From the NCBI RefSeq assembly GCF_025685575.1, contig NZ_JAGSYD010000002.1, forward strand, positions 62,001 to 126,000: DNA of 64,000 nucleotides, in the 5' to 3' direction. Source of the stretch: Granulicella cerasi. GTDB lineage: Bacteria > Acidobacteriota > Terriglobia > Terriglobales > Acidobacteriaceae. Position 1 is the stretch's first letter. Each line of letters begins with the position of its first letter. The notes beneath the pieces are model-generated. The model had not been told where the DNA came from. It saw only the letters and a program-made list of their open reading frames with translations, and did no database searches. Positions 25,748 through 34,464 of this stretch are shown in pieces. The position numbers were made by a program, and so were the translations under genes.

Positions 25748-27522
25748 ATCCATCGCAGCTTCGGCGCGCTCTTTTGCAGGTCTTCCTGCTGCCGATCGTC
25801 GCCCTGCTCCTGTTAGCGTCCGTCTTCATCTGGCAAACGGTCGCGGGCGTCCGGTCCGTCGAGCACATTCAACGCGCCGACCGGAATATCTCCTACAGTT
25901 CCGCCGTTATGCTGCACATGACGGAAGAAGAGACTGCGTTGCGTGGCTTTCAGATCACCGGCAACGAGATCTTCCTGCAGCCTTATACCTTTGCCTCTGC
26001 ACCCCTGGCGCGTGATTTCGAAGCTATGCGCGACGGCTTTCGTGGGCTCGATCTTGACCCGCGCCCCATCGACGACCTCGAAGCCGCCAACGCCGCGTGG
26101 CGCACTGGCGTAGCCGAGCCGATCGTCGCCGCCGTTCGCCGCGGCGAGTACACCTCCGACCCCGGCGTGAACCTTCGCGAGAAGGGCCACATCGACGCCC
26201 TGCGCGCAGAAACTCGCGGCATCCTGACCTCGCAGCGAGGCATCCGCGATGCCGCCGTTGCCGAATTTCACAGCAACGTTCGCCATGCGATTGAGGCCGG
26301 AATCGCGCTGGCCGCCGTCCTCGGAATCATGGTCGGAGTCTTCTCCTTCGGCAAACTACAGGCCATCTCCTACGCGTTTCAGCAAACCTTCCGCGAGGTG
26401 AACGACAAGGCGCATCTTGCCAGCGAAGCCGAGCAACGTCTGCGAGCCATCCTCACGTCCATCGGCGATGCGGTCATCGTCTGCGACAACGAAGGGCGCG
26501 TCGAAATGCTCAACACCGTCGCGCAGATCCTCACCGGATACTCGCAGCAGAATGCGCTGCATCGTCCGATCGCAGAGGTGCTGCCACTCGTGGACGAGAC
26601 CACGCGCGAATCCCTCGATCCGAGCCGACTCTTCGATCGTGCCATCCACACCGGCAATCAGCTCCATGCGCTGCTCGAGCCACAAGACCGCGCGACTCCA
26701 CAGGAAGTTGTGGTCGACCTGAGTGCGTCGCCTATCTTCGATACGGACCGCAAACGCACTGGCTCTGTGATCGTCTTCCGTGACATCACCGAGCAGTTGC
26801 AGACGCGTCACGCGCTGCTCGCCAGCGAGAAACTCGCCGTCGCAGGACGCCTTGCCGCAACGATCGCGCACGAGATCCACAATCCGCTCGACGCAGTCAT
26901 CAACATCCTCTATTTGCTGCGCAATCATCCGGACGCCGACGATCAGAACTCACTGCTCGACCTGGCCTCGGGCGAGCTCGACCGCGTAGCGCAGATCTCA
27001 CGCGCAATGCTCGGCATGTATCGCGAGTCAAAGACGCCGGTCGCGGTGAACCTGACCGATCTGCTCGAAAGCCTGCTACTCCTGCTCGATCGCCACTTCA
27101 TGCAGGCATCGATCACCGTGCAGAAGGAGTTGCTGCCGGACGCGATCATCACCGGCTATCCCGCGGAGCTGCGCCAGGTCTTCACCAACCTGCTGACCAA
27201 CGCGCTCGATGCCTCAAGCAGTGGTTCGACGCTCACCGTTTCGATGCATCGCTCGGTTCACCCTACAGGCATCACGGTGGTGGTGCACGATCACGGCGTC
27301 GGCATCGATGCCGAGACGTTGCCGCATCTCTTCCAGCCCTTCTTCACCACGAAGGGCGAAAAAGGAACGGGCCTCGGGCTGTGGGTGAGCCAGGGCATCG
27401 TGCAGAAACACGGTGGCTCCATCTCCGTAGAGAGCAGCACCGAGGCGTCCACCCACGGCACGACGCTTACGGTCACGCTGCCTCGCGGCAACGCCCCGTT
27501 CATCGCAGCTGAGCGCAACTAG
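25744..27522 (+). CDS. Membrane sensor histidine kinase (CHASE3-PAS-HisKA-HATPase)
   Basis: 592 residues. A first membrane helix ([21 protein letters not shown]) and a second near residue 185 ([19 protein letters not shown]) flank a periplasmic CHASE3-type helical sensor. A PAS domain spans about 230-355 ([22 protein letters not shown]). HisKA has the H-box [12 protein letters not shown] (His376). HATPase_c shows the N-box [14 protein letters not shown]1 DHGVGID, F-box FQPFFTTK and G2 GTGLGLWVS. It autophosphorylates on His376, presumably to phosphorylate the coupled receiver. The GTG start overlaps the receiver stop by 4 nt. Its stop overlaps that of the convergent ltaE gene. Confidence 0.92.
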   Translation: MNPSQLRRALLQVFLLPIVALLLLASVFIWQTVAGVRSVEHIQRADRNISYSSAVMLHMTEEETALRGFQITGNEIFLQPYTFASAPLARDFEAMRDGFRGLDLDPRPIDDLEAANAAWRTGVAEPIVAAVRRGEYTSDPGVNLREKGHIDALRAETRGILTSQRGIRDAAVAEFHSNVRHAIEAGIALAAVLGIMVGVFSFGKLQAISYAFQQTFREVNDKAHLASEAEQRLRAILTSIGDAVIVCDNEGRVEMLNTVAQILTGYSQQNALHRPIAEVLPLVDETTRESLDPSRLFDRAIHTGNQLHALLEPQDRATPQEVVVDLSASPIFDTDRKRTGSVIVFRDITEQLQTRHALLASEKLAVAGRLAATIAHEIHNPLDAVINILYLLRNHPDADDQNSLLDLASGELDRVAQISRAMLGMYRESKTPVAVNLTDLLESLLLLLDRHFMQASITVQKELLPDAIITGYPAELRQVFTNLLTNALDASSSGSTLTVSMHRSVHPTGITVVVHDHGVGIDAETLPHLFQPFFTTKGEKGTGLGLWVSQGIVQKHGGSISVESSTEASTHGTTLTVTLPRGNAPFIAAERN

Positions 27523-28550
27523 CTCGCGAGCTTCGTCAATTCGCTCGTCAGAATCTGCGCGGCGCGCTGGCAATCCTCGCGGCTTACATCGCGATGCGTC
27601 ACCAGCCGAACCGCGCCTGGGCCGATCGCGCTCGCCAACACGCCAGCAGCCTTCAGAGCCTGCACCAGCTCGCCTGACTTCCCTGCGCCGACCTCGAAGA
27701 TCACGATGTTCGTCTGCACGCGGTCAAGGTCCACCTTCACACCGGGGCATGAGGCCACGGCCTGCGCGAGCAACTTCGCGTTCGCGTGATCGTCCGCCAG
27801 CTTTGACGGCATCTCCTCGAGCGCAATCAAGCCCGCAGCCGCCAGAATGCCGGCCTGCCTCATGCCCCCACCGAGAGCCTTACGCAGCTCACGAGCACGA
27901 TCCATAGCCGCGCGCGAGCCAACGAGCATCGAACCGACCGGCGCGCCAAGCCCCTTCGACAAACAGAACATCACCGTGTCGAAACCATGCGTCAGCACCT
28001 TCACATCCACACCGAGCGCCGCAGCAGCGTTGAATACGCGTGCGCCATCGCAATGCGTCTTCAGTCCCGCCGCTTTCGCTCCGGCCCAAATCTCTTCGAG
28101 CACATCGACCGGCGTCACGATACCGCCCGCCATGTTGTGCGTGTTCTCTACCCACACCAACGCCGTCTGCGCCTTGAAGTAGATCTTCGGAGCGATCGCC
28201 TTTTCGACATCCGCCCAGCGGAATACGCCGCCTTCGCCGACAACCGTGCGCGGCACACATCCTGCAAACGCCGCCACCATCGCCATCTCCCAGTCGAGCA
28301 GATGCGCGCGCGACTCGCACACGACCTCCTGCCCCGGCTGCGTGTGCATCCGCGCCGCGATCGTATTGCCCATCGAGCCCGTCGGCAGGAAAAGCGCAGC
28401 TTCGCGACCGAAGATCTCGGCCGCGCGCGCTTCGAGCGCATTCACCGTCGGGTCTTCGCAATAAACGTCGTCGCCAACCTCCGCTGCAGCCATCGCTGCG
28501 CGCATCGCCGCTGTGGGCTTCGTCACTGTGTCGCTTCGCAGATCAATCAT
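27519..28550 (-). CDS. ltaE: Low-specificity L-threonine aldolase
   Basis: 343 residues; ATG at 28550 with GAGG upstream. Fold-type I PLP enzyme of the beta-eliminating-lyase family: [17 protein letters not shown] at the N-terminus, [38 protein letters not shown], and the PLP lysine in [12 protein letters not shown]. It cleaves L-threonine/L-allo-threonine to glycine and acetaldehyde in the cytoplasm. It is followed upstream by hemW on the same strand (26-bp gap), probably one transcript. Confidence 0.95.
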   Translation of the reverse strand: MIDLRSDTVTKPTAAMRAAMAAAEVGDDVYCEDPTVNALEARAAEIFGREAALFLPTGSMGNTIAARMHTQPGQEVVCESRAHLLDWEMAMVAAFAGCVPRTVVGEGGVFRWADVEKAIAPKIYFKAQTALVWVENTHNMAGGIVTPVDVLEEIWAGAKAAGLKTHCDGARVFNAAAALGVDVKVLTHGFDTVMFCLSKGLGAPVGSMLVGSRAAMDRARELRKALGGGMRQAGILAAAGLIALEEMPSKLADDHANAKLLAQAVASCPGVKVDLDRVQTNIVIFEVGAGKSGELVQALKAAGVLASAIGPGAVRLVTHRDVSREDCQRAAQILTSELTKLAS

Positions 28551-28576
28551 CTTCACCCTCAAACATCACTCAAAAT

Positions 28577-29770
28577 CTAGACTTCCACCGGCTCCAGCAG
28601 TCGGCCAAATACTTCATTGGAGATGACACGCCCTTGCAGCGTGAGCGTCCAACACCCATCACGCTCAACCATCCATCCGGCTTCGCACATCTCTTGCACC
28701 GCAAGCCTCAGCGCATCAGCGCGCGCGCCGAACGCCTCACGCAACGCCGCCACATTCACGCCTTCGCGCAGCCGAAGCCCAAGGAAGATGCTCTCCTCAA
28801 AGGCTGCGTCTTCATCCACGATCTCCGGTCGCGTGCGGCTGCCGAAGCCGTAGCTTGCCAACTCGTCGGTATTTGCAAAACGCAGCGCAGCGCCATCGCC
28901 ACGCAACAACATCGAGTGCGCATCCAGTCCGAAACCGAAGTACGGCGCACGCTGCCAGTATTTGCGATTGTGTCGCGACTCAAACCCGGCTTGCGCAAAG
29001 TTCGAAATCTCGTACTGCGTATAGCCCATCGCGGGCAGCGCTTCACACGCCTGCTCATAGAGCTCCGTCGCCAACTCGTCAGAGGTCACGTGTGGCGCAT
29101 GGAATCGCTCGCCACCGCGCAAAACCTCCTGCCCCAGCCGCGAGTCCTCGTCGATCTCCAGCATGTAGACGCTCGCATGTTGCACTCGCGAAGCTGCAAG
29201 CGCATCGAGCGTCTGGCGCCAACTCGCAGCCGTCTGATGCGGCAGCCCGGCGATCAGATCGACGCCCACATTCGCGATTCCCGCATTGCGGAGATGCTCG
29301 AACTCCGCAAAGCACTCCGCCGCGGTGTGCGTACGCCCCACAGCCGAACTTTCGCGATCGACAAACGACTGCACGCCCAGACTGACACGCTGCACACCAT
29401 CGCGCATCACGGATTCGAGCAGCGCATCGTCGATTTGCCCTGGCGCGGCTTCCAAGGTCATTTCCGCACCTGAAGCCAACGAAAAACTTTCGCGCAGCGC
29501 TGCGAAGATCGCTCGCATCTGCTCTGGAAGCAGCAAGCTCGGCGTGCCTCCGCCGAAGTACACAGTGTCCACGGCATCCGGCAGTACCACGCCCATGCGC
29601 TCAGCGTCGGCGCGCGCAGAGCGAATCTCCGCGGTCAGCTTCTCCACATAGGCGGCCACGGCGGCATCATTGCCCACCCCACTGGCAAAGTTGCAGAACG
29701 AGCACTTGGCACGACAGAACGGCACGCTCACGTACACGCCCAGACTCCCGTTTTTCGCCGCTGCGCTCAC
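28577..29770 (-). CDS. hemW: HemW, radical-SAM heme chaperone (HemN-like)
   Basis: 397 residues from a GTG at 29770 (GGAG 6 nt upstream). The radical-SAM cluster motif is CRAKCSFC (Cys19, Cys23, Cys26), followed by Asn-Phe rather than the fourth Cys of true HemN, which points to HemW. YFGGGTPSLL, VSLGVQSF and the C-terminal HemN_C domain (LGLRLREGVN...EAGWMVERDGCW) complete the picture. HemW binds heme and is thought to insert it into respiratory proteins. Older annotation calls it oxygen-independent coproporphyrinogen oxidase. Confidence 0.93.
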   Translation of the reverse strand: MSAAAKNGSLGVYVSVPFCRAKCSFCNFASGVGNDAAVAAYVEKLTAEIRSARADAERMGVVLPDAVDTVYFGGGTPSLLLPEQMRAIFAALRESFSLASGAEMTLEAAPGQIDDALLESVMRDGVQRVSLGVQSFVDRESSAVGRTHTAAECFAEFEHLRNAGIANVGVDLIAGLPHQTAASWRQTLDALAASRVQHASVYMLEIDEDSRLGQEVLRGGERFHAPHVTSDELATELYEQACEALPAMGYTQYEISNFAQAGFESRHNRKYWQRAPYFGFGLDAHSMLLRGDGAALRFANTDELASYGFGSRTRPEIVDEDAAFEESIFLGLRLREGVNVAALREAFGARADALRLAVQEMCEAGWMVERDGCWTLTLQGRVISNEVFGRLLEPVEV

Positions 29771-29822
29771 TTCTCCATTCTTTCATGCACCGAAGACACG
29801 GCGGCTACAATCAAATGAGACG

Positions 29823-31808
29823 ATGCCCGAACAGACTGCGAAAACTCAGGAAAAACCGAAGGCGAAGCGCGCAGGTATCGACGACGACGTCGCCGGCAAA
29901 GCCTACGACAGCGTGCTCACGCGCCGACTCTTCGCCTACCTGCGCCCCTACACGCTGCAAGCGATCGTTTCCGCCGTTGCCATCTTCATCAAAGCGCTCT
30001 CCGACGTCTTTGGACCCTACCTCGTCAAAGTCGCGGTCGACACCTACCTCGCGCCGACGGGCACTCGCGGCTGGCTCGCGCGCCATCTTTCGCAGAACGC
30101 CAGCACCGGCGTCACGCAGATTGGCCTGCTCTACCTCGGCGCGCTGCTGCTGAGCTTCGGGCTGGAGTTCGTTCAGACCTACCTGATGCAGTGGACGGGC
30201 CAGCAGATCATGTTCGATCTGCGCAAACAGATCTTCCGCCACATTCAACGCCTGCACGTAGGCTTCTTCGACCGCAACCCCGTCGGCCGACTCGTGACGC
30301 GCGTCACCTCGGACGTCGATTCGCTGAACGAAATGTTTACGTCGGGCGTGCTTGCCATCTTTGAAGACGTCTTCGCGCTGACGTTCATCGTCGTCATCAT
30401 GCTGCGCATGAGCTGGCCGCTCGCGCTGCTCACACTCGCCGTCATCCCCGGCATTCTCTACGCGACCAAGCTCTTCCGCGACCATGTACGCGACAGCTAT
30501 CGTCGCCAGCGCGCGGCCACTGCAAAGATCAATACGTTCACGCAGGAGTACGTCTCCGGCATGAGCATCGTGCAGCTCTTCAACCGCGAGAAGCGCGCCT
30601 ACAACGACTTTGTCGAGGTCAACGCCGAAAACAAAGCCGCGTGGACTGACGCGATCTTCGCGTACTCGCTCTACTATCCAGTCGTTGAGCTGCTCAGTTC
30701 CATCGCCATCGCACTCGTGCTCTGGCAAGGCGGATCAGCCGTCATGCGCAACACGCATCTGCTCGCCGCACATGCGATCCCGACGGGCATCTTCAGCACC
30801 GTCTCCGTCGGCGTACTTATCGCGTTCATCCAGTACGCGCAGCGCTTCTTCCGCCCCATCCAGGATCTTTCGGACAAATACAACATTCTGCAGGCCGCGA
30901 TGGCTGCAGCCGAACGCATCTTCAAGCTGCTCGATACAGACACCGAAATCGCCGAGCCGCAGCAGCCCATCACGTCCGCAAAGACCGGTCGCATCGAGTT
31001 CCGCAACGTCTGGTTTACGTATCAGCCGCTCACCGAAGAGCAGCTCGCAGCTTGCGCGCAACTCAGCGGTACGATGCATACGCCGCCAGCGGAACTCGCC
31101 GAGATCGAGTGGATTCTGCGCGGCGTCAGCTTCACCATCGAACCCGACCAGACCGCCGCGATCGTCGGCCACACCGGCGCAGGCAAGACCACCATCACCG
31201 CGCTTATGATGCGCTTCTACGATGTGCAATCTGGTGCGGTGCTGATCGACGACGTCGATGTGCGTGAGCAGGAGATCGTCGCGCTGCGCCGTCGTTTCGG
31301 CGTCGTACTGCAGGACCCGTTCCTTTTCTCCGGCACCGTCGCGCAGAACATCCGCCTAGGCTCGGCATGGATCACCAACGATGAAGTCGCGAATGCGGCC
31401 GATCAGGTCAACGTAGCCGACTTCATCCGCACGCTGCCTGCGCAGTTCGACGAACCTGTGCTCGAGCGCGGCTCCACGCTCTCCACCGGCCAGAAGCAGC
31501 TCATCAGCTTCGCCAGGGCGCTCGCGCACAAGCCCGGCATCCTCATCCTCGACGAAGCAACCAGCTCGGTGGACACCGAAACCGAGCTTCGCGTGCGCCT
31601 CGCCATCGAGCGCATGATCGAAGGCCGCACCAGCGTGATGATCGCGCACCGTCTCTCGACGGTACAGCGTGCCGACACCATCCTCGTCATGCATAAGGGC
31701 GAACTCCGCGAGCAGGGCTCGCATCAGCAGCTTCTCGTGCACCGCGGGCTGTACTACAAGCTGTATCAACTGCAGTACAAAGACCAGGAACTGGCCGCCG
31801 CCGACTAA
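29823..31808 (+). CDS. ABC exporter, fused half-transporter, with an insertion in the ATPase domain
   Basis: 661 residues from the ATG at 29823; the frame is open upstream into hemW antisense, and the ribosome site is weak. A six-helix type-1 membrane domain (about 35-370) precedes an ATPase domain with Walker A GHTGAGKTT, Q-loop VVLQDPFLFSGTVAQN, signature LSTGQKQL, Walker B ILILDEATSSVDTE and IAHRLSTVQRAD. Between the first strands of the ATPase (VWFTYQPLTEEQLAACA...EIEWILRGVSF) about 25 extra residues are inserted. The LSTGQ signature resembles MdlB/YheH-type multidrug exporters. Divergent from hemW with only 52 bp between starts. Substrate unknown. Confidence 0.92.
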   Translation: MPEQTAKTQEKPKAKRAGIDDDVAGKAYDSVLTRRLFAYLRPYTLQAIVSAVAIFIKALSDVFGPYLVKVAVDTYLAPTGTRGWLARHLSQNASTGVTQIGLLYLGALLLSFGLEFVQTYLMQWTGQQIMFDLRKQIFRHIQRLHVGFFDRNPVGRLVTRVTSDVDSLNEMFTSGVLAIFEDVFALTFIVVIMLRMSWPLALLTLAVIPGILYATKLFRDHVRDSYRRQRAATAKINTFTQEYVSGMSIVQLFNREKRAYNDFVEVNAENKAAWTDAIFAYSLYYPVVELLSSIAIALVLWQGGSAVMRNTHLLAAHAIPTGIFSTVSVGVLIAFIQYAQRFFRPIQDLSDKYNILQAAMAAAERIFKLLDTDTEIAEPQQPITSAKTGRIEFRNVWFTYQPLTEEQLAACAQLSGTMHTPPAELAEIEWILRGVSFTIEPDQTAAIVGHTGAGKTTITALMMRFYDVQSGAVLIDDVDVREQEIVALRRRFGVVLQDPFLFSGTVAQNIRLGSAWITNDEVANAADQVNVADFIRTLPAQFDEPVLERGSTLSTGQKQLISFARALAHKPGILILDEATSSVDTETELRVRLAIERMIEGRTSVMIAHRLSTVQRADTILVMHKGELREQGSHQQLLVHRGLYYKLYQLQYKDQELAAAD

Positions 31809-31840
31809 CCGGCCCATAGAAACGTCTTATAGCTTGATGC

Positions 31841-31866
31841 CTATAGATAAGCGATAACATCTATAG
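31841..31866. promoter_or_regulatory. Inverted repeat (probable operator) before the MHS transporter
   Basis: CTATAGAT and its exact complement ATCTATAG are separated by 10 bp, ending 4 bp before the ATG. TATAG also occurs at about 31829. The left arm could overlap a -10 box (TATAGAT), so a bound regulator would block the promoter or the start. No regulator gene is adjacent. Confidence 0.5.
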
Positions 31867-31870
31867 CGAT

Positions 31871-33166
31871 ATGTCTGCCCAAGCCAAAAAGATCAACACA
31901 CCCGCGCAGGTGTTGTTTGCCTCCCTCGTAGGCACCACGGTCGAGTTCTTCGACTTCTACATCTACGCCATCGCTGCCGCACTCGTTTTCCCGAAGCTCT
32001 TCTTCCCTTCGACCTCACCGAGCGCCGCGGTGCTGCTGTCCTACGCTACCTTTGGCGTGGCCTTCGTGGCACGTCCCGTAGGTTCGGCGCTCTTCGGCCA
32101 TTTCGGCGACCGCATCGGACGCAAGCGCACCCTCGTGGTGGCGCTCTCCACGATGGGCCTCTCGACGTTCATCATCGGAATCCTGCCGAGTTATCACACC
32201 ATCGGCATTCTCGCGCCACTGCTGCTCGCGCTCTGCCGCTTCGGTCAGGGCATCGGTCTCGGGGGTGAGTGGGGCGGCGCTGTGCTGCTCGCGGTGGAGA
32301 ATGCACCCCCAAATCGCCGCGCGCTCTATGGCTCGTTCCCGCAACTCGGCGCGCCCATCGGCTTCGTCTTCTCCGGTGGAATCTTCCTGCTGCTGTCGAA
32401 GTACCTGACGAACGATCAGTTCTTCGAGTATGGCTGGCGCGCTCCGTTCCTCATGTCTGCGGTGCTCGTTCTGCTGGGCCTCTACGTGCGTCTCACCATC
32501 ACCGAAACGCCCGTCTTCGCCAACGCGGTCAAGCACTCCGAGCCGGTCAAGCTGCCGATCGGCCGTGTCTTCACGCACTACACGCGCCCGCTCATCGCCG
32601 GCACGCTCGCCTGCATCTCGACATTCGTGCTGTTCTACCTGATGACCGTCTTCGCGCTCGGCTGGGGCACCAGCGCGCTGCATTACTCGCGCCAGAGCTT
32701 CCTCTACATGCAGCTCGGCAGCATGTTCTTCTTCGCGCTGACGATCCCGCTTTCCGCGCTGCTCGCCGAGCGCGGACGCCGCCCCGTCATGATCGGCATC
32801 ACGATCCTGATCGGCATCTACGGTCTCGTTTTCGGCTCGCTCTTCCAGTCCGGCGCCGCCGGTGCGTTCATCACGCTCGCGCTCGGCCTCGCACTGATGG
32901 GAGCCACCTACGGTCCGCTCGGCACGATCGTTTCGGAGGTCTTCCCGACCGCCGTTCGCTACACCGGCAGCTCGCTCGCCTTCAGCCTTGGCGGCGTTCT
33001 CGGCGCGTCAGCGACGCCAAACATCGCCACGTGGCTCGCGAAGTCGCACGGCCTCTCCTGGGTGGGCTACTACCTCACCCTCTCTGCTGTCGTAACGCTT
33101 GTTGGAATTCTTTTCACGCGCGAGACCAGCAAGGACGATCTCACGCTTCCCGCAGAGCCTGTCTAG
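31871..33166 (+). CDS. MHS-family MFS transporter (carboxylate/metabolite:H+ symporter)
   Basis: 431 residues and 12 hydrophobic spans. Helix 1 begins LVGTTVEFFDFYIYAIAAAL, the hallmark of the metabolite:H+ symporter family (KgtP, ShiA, ProP). FGHFGDRIGRKR is the MFS loop-2/3 motif, and CRFGQGIGLGGEWGGAVLL matches helix 4. It imports an organic acid or similar compound with protons; the substrate is not readable. No ribosome site is visible before the ATG, so it may be leaderless, or regulated through the overlapping inverted repeat. Confidence 0.92.
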   Translation: MSAQAKKINTPAQVLFASLVGTTVEFFDFYIYAIAAALVFPKLFFPSTSPSAAVLLSYATFGVAFVARPVGSALFGHFGDRIGRKRTLVVALSTMGLSTFIIGILPSYHTIGILAPLLLALCRFGQGIGLGGEWGGAVLLAVENAPPNRRALYGSFPQLGAPIGFVFSGGIFLLLSKYLTNDQFFEYGWRAPFLMSAVLVLLGLYVRLTITETPVFANAVKHSEPVKLPIGRVFTHYTRPLIAGTLACISTFVLFYLMTVFALGWGTSALHYSRQSFLYMQLGSMFFFALTIPLSALLAERGRRPVMIGITILIGIYGLVFGSLFQSGAAGAFITLALGLALMGATYGPLGTIVSEVFPTAVRYTGSSLAFSLGGVLGASATPNIATWLAKSHGLSWVGYYLTLSAVVTLVGILFTRETSKDDLTLPAEPV

Positions 33167-33173
33167 GCCCGCA

Positions 33174-33209
33174 GGTACTGGCTACGCCCGCTCAGGCGTG
33201 GCCAGTACC
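33174..33209. terminator. Stem-loop between convergent MHS and sigma-operon genes
   Basis: A 15-bp stem (GGTACTGGCTACGCC / GGCGTGGCCAGTACC, one G-T) with a 6-nt loop. There is no strong T-run on either side, and it overlaps the last codons of the 57-residue gene, so it may slow transcription or protect mRNA ends rather than terminate well. Confidence 0.45.
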
Positions 33210-33355
33210 GCAAACAACAGTTCATTCAGCGTCATTTCTTCCATCGGCTCTTCACGCTTCGGCTCCAAAGCCATCTCGCTCCACCACGAGACATCCTTCG
33301 AGCGTGCGTCGACCGTCGATTCCATCGCCAGATTCATCGTCCACTCTCCCGTCAT
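33182..33355 (-). CDS. Small acidic protein, third gene of the ECF sigma operon
   Basis: 57 residues, starting MTGEWTMNLAMESTVDARSK. The ATG at 33355 overlaps the preceding gene's TGA as ATGA and has GGAGGTG 5-6 nt upstream, so it is well supported despite its size. It has no membrane helix, Cys or known motif; Met, Glu and Trp are frequent (SWWSEMALEPKREEPMEEM). It might be a regulator of the sigma factor, but nothing in the sequence proves it. Confidence 0.6.
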   Translation of the reverse strand: MTGEWTMNLAMESTVDARSKDVSWWSEMALEPKREEPMEEMTLNELLFAVLATPERA

Positions 33356-33756
33356 CGAGGCACCTCCGCCTCTTCCTTCTGCGTGGGTTCGCCGCAGAAA
33401 CCACCACGGTTGAGCCACGACGGACCGCAACCATCTCCCCACTTCTCCTTCATCACTTCACGAAAACGTGCACGCTCTTCCGGCGTCATCTCCGCAAAAC
33501 GGGCCTTCATGCGACGCTTCCACTCACGACGCTCGCGGAAGTTCCCGCCCCCCGGCTTCGGCCCATGCTTATGGAAACCGCCGAAGAGAATCTTGCACAG
33601 CAGCAGCAGACCGATCGCCTGCCCAAACGTGATCGCCTTCCAGCCGAAGATCGACGGCACCAGCCAGTTCCACAGCCGCATGGTGACGTAGCCGAACACA
33701 GTCACCGCAACGGCGACCATCACCAGCACCTTCACGACCTTTAACAGCTTCTTCAT
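33352..33756 (-). CDS. Membrane protein with basic MTPEERARF tail, second gene of the ECF sigma operon
   Basis: 134 residues. Two hydrophobic spans (VLVMVAVAVTVFGYVTMRLW; FGQAIGLLLLCKILFGGF) are followed by a charged tail, KRRMKARFAEMTPEERARFRE, similar in rhythm to Spy/CpxP-type helices, and a short Cys/Gly end (GDGCGPSWLNRGGFCG). The ATG overlaps the sigma-factor stop (ATGA), so it is translationally coupled. Position and topology suggest an anti-sigma or sensor role, but it has no zinc-finger anti-sigma motif. Function unassigned. Confidence 0.75.
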   Translation of the reverse strand: MKKLLKVVKVLVMVAVAVTVFGYVTMRLWNWLVPSIFGWKAITFGQAIGLLLLCKILFGGFHKHGPKPGGGNFRERREWKRRMKARFAEMTPEERARFREVMKEKWGDGCGPSWLNRGGFCGEPTQKEEAEVPR

Positions 33757-34334
33757 GCCTCTACCCCTTCTCCGCTAAAACTTTCCCGCATCTGCCGCAA
33801 GCGTTTGCGCAGGTGCAACACGGCGTAACGCTTGCGCGCCAGCAACGTGTTCTGGTTGATTCCTGTTCTCGCCGCCATCTCCTTAAAGCTTTCGCCCTCA
33901 AGCTCATGCGCCACAAAGACCTCGCGCTGCTCTGGCGGCAACTCACCCAACGCTTCCTCGATCGCATCCGTCAGCACGCTTCGCGCATACAGCGCATCCG
34001 GCCCGTCCTGCGGAGAAGGCAGCAGCTCTTCGAGCGACAGCCCGTCTTCGCCACCTACCGGCTCGCTCAACGACTCCGTCTTCTTCTTACGGAAGACATC
34101 GATGATGCGATTGCGCGCCACGCGAAACATCCAGGCAGTCACCTGCTCCACCGGCTTCAGCAACCGATACGTCTGCACCAACTCGTAGAACACATCCTGA
34201 AGGATGTCCTCTGCCTCAGCAGTGTCTGAAACCTGCTTGCGAATGAAGTTACGAAGCCGCGCCCCATCGCGCTCAAGGGCGGCGGTGAGTACATCGTCCT
34301 GTTCGGACATCGTCCATTGCCGATCTGCCGTCAT
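33753..34334 (-). CDS. ECF-type RNA polymerase sigma factor
   Basis: 193 residues; ATG at 34334 with GGGAGGG upstream. Region 2 (NFIRKQVSDTAEAEDILQDV, TAWMFRVARNRIIDVFRKKK) binds core and the -10. Region 4 (LPPEQREVFVAHELEGESFK, then GINQNTLLARKRYAVLHLRKRL) is a helix-turn-helix. The linker between them is longer than average (about 35 residues, acidic). It heads a coupled three-gene operon with two small proteins joined by ATGA overlaps. It is divergent from the DUF805 gene, which could be a target. Confidence 0.92.
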   Translation of the reverse strand: MTADRQWTMSEQDDVLTAALERDGARLRNFIRKQVSDTAEAEDILQDVFYELVQTYRLLKPVEQVTAWMFRVARNRIIDVFRKKKTESLSEPVGGEDGLSLEELLPSPQDGPDALYARSVLTDAIEEALGELPPEQREVFVAHELEGESFKEMAARTGINQNTLLARKRYAVLHLRKRLRQMRESFSGEGVEA

Positions 34335-34464
34335 CGCCCTCCCTTCCGCGCTTGATTCGAGCTTCTACGAGTGAAAACGGAGCAAACTGAAAAATATTGC
34401 AGAAAATGATTTGAACTTTTTGCAAAGCCGCTTCTGTGAAATCCTCCAACCACTCAGGAGAGCT

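Noticed and set aside
14418-31808. The two ABC half-transporters as a heterodimer
   Set aside because: They are 13 kb apart on opposite strands, and each has complete ATPase motifs, so each is probably a homodimer.
32269-33744. 491-codon plus-strand open frame
   Set aside because: It lies in an alternative frame over the MHS transporter and antisense to the sigma-operon membrane protein; its Arg/His-rich composition is the usual GC-rich shadow.
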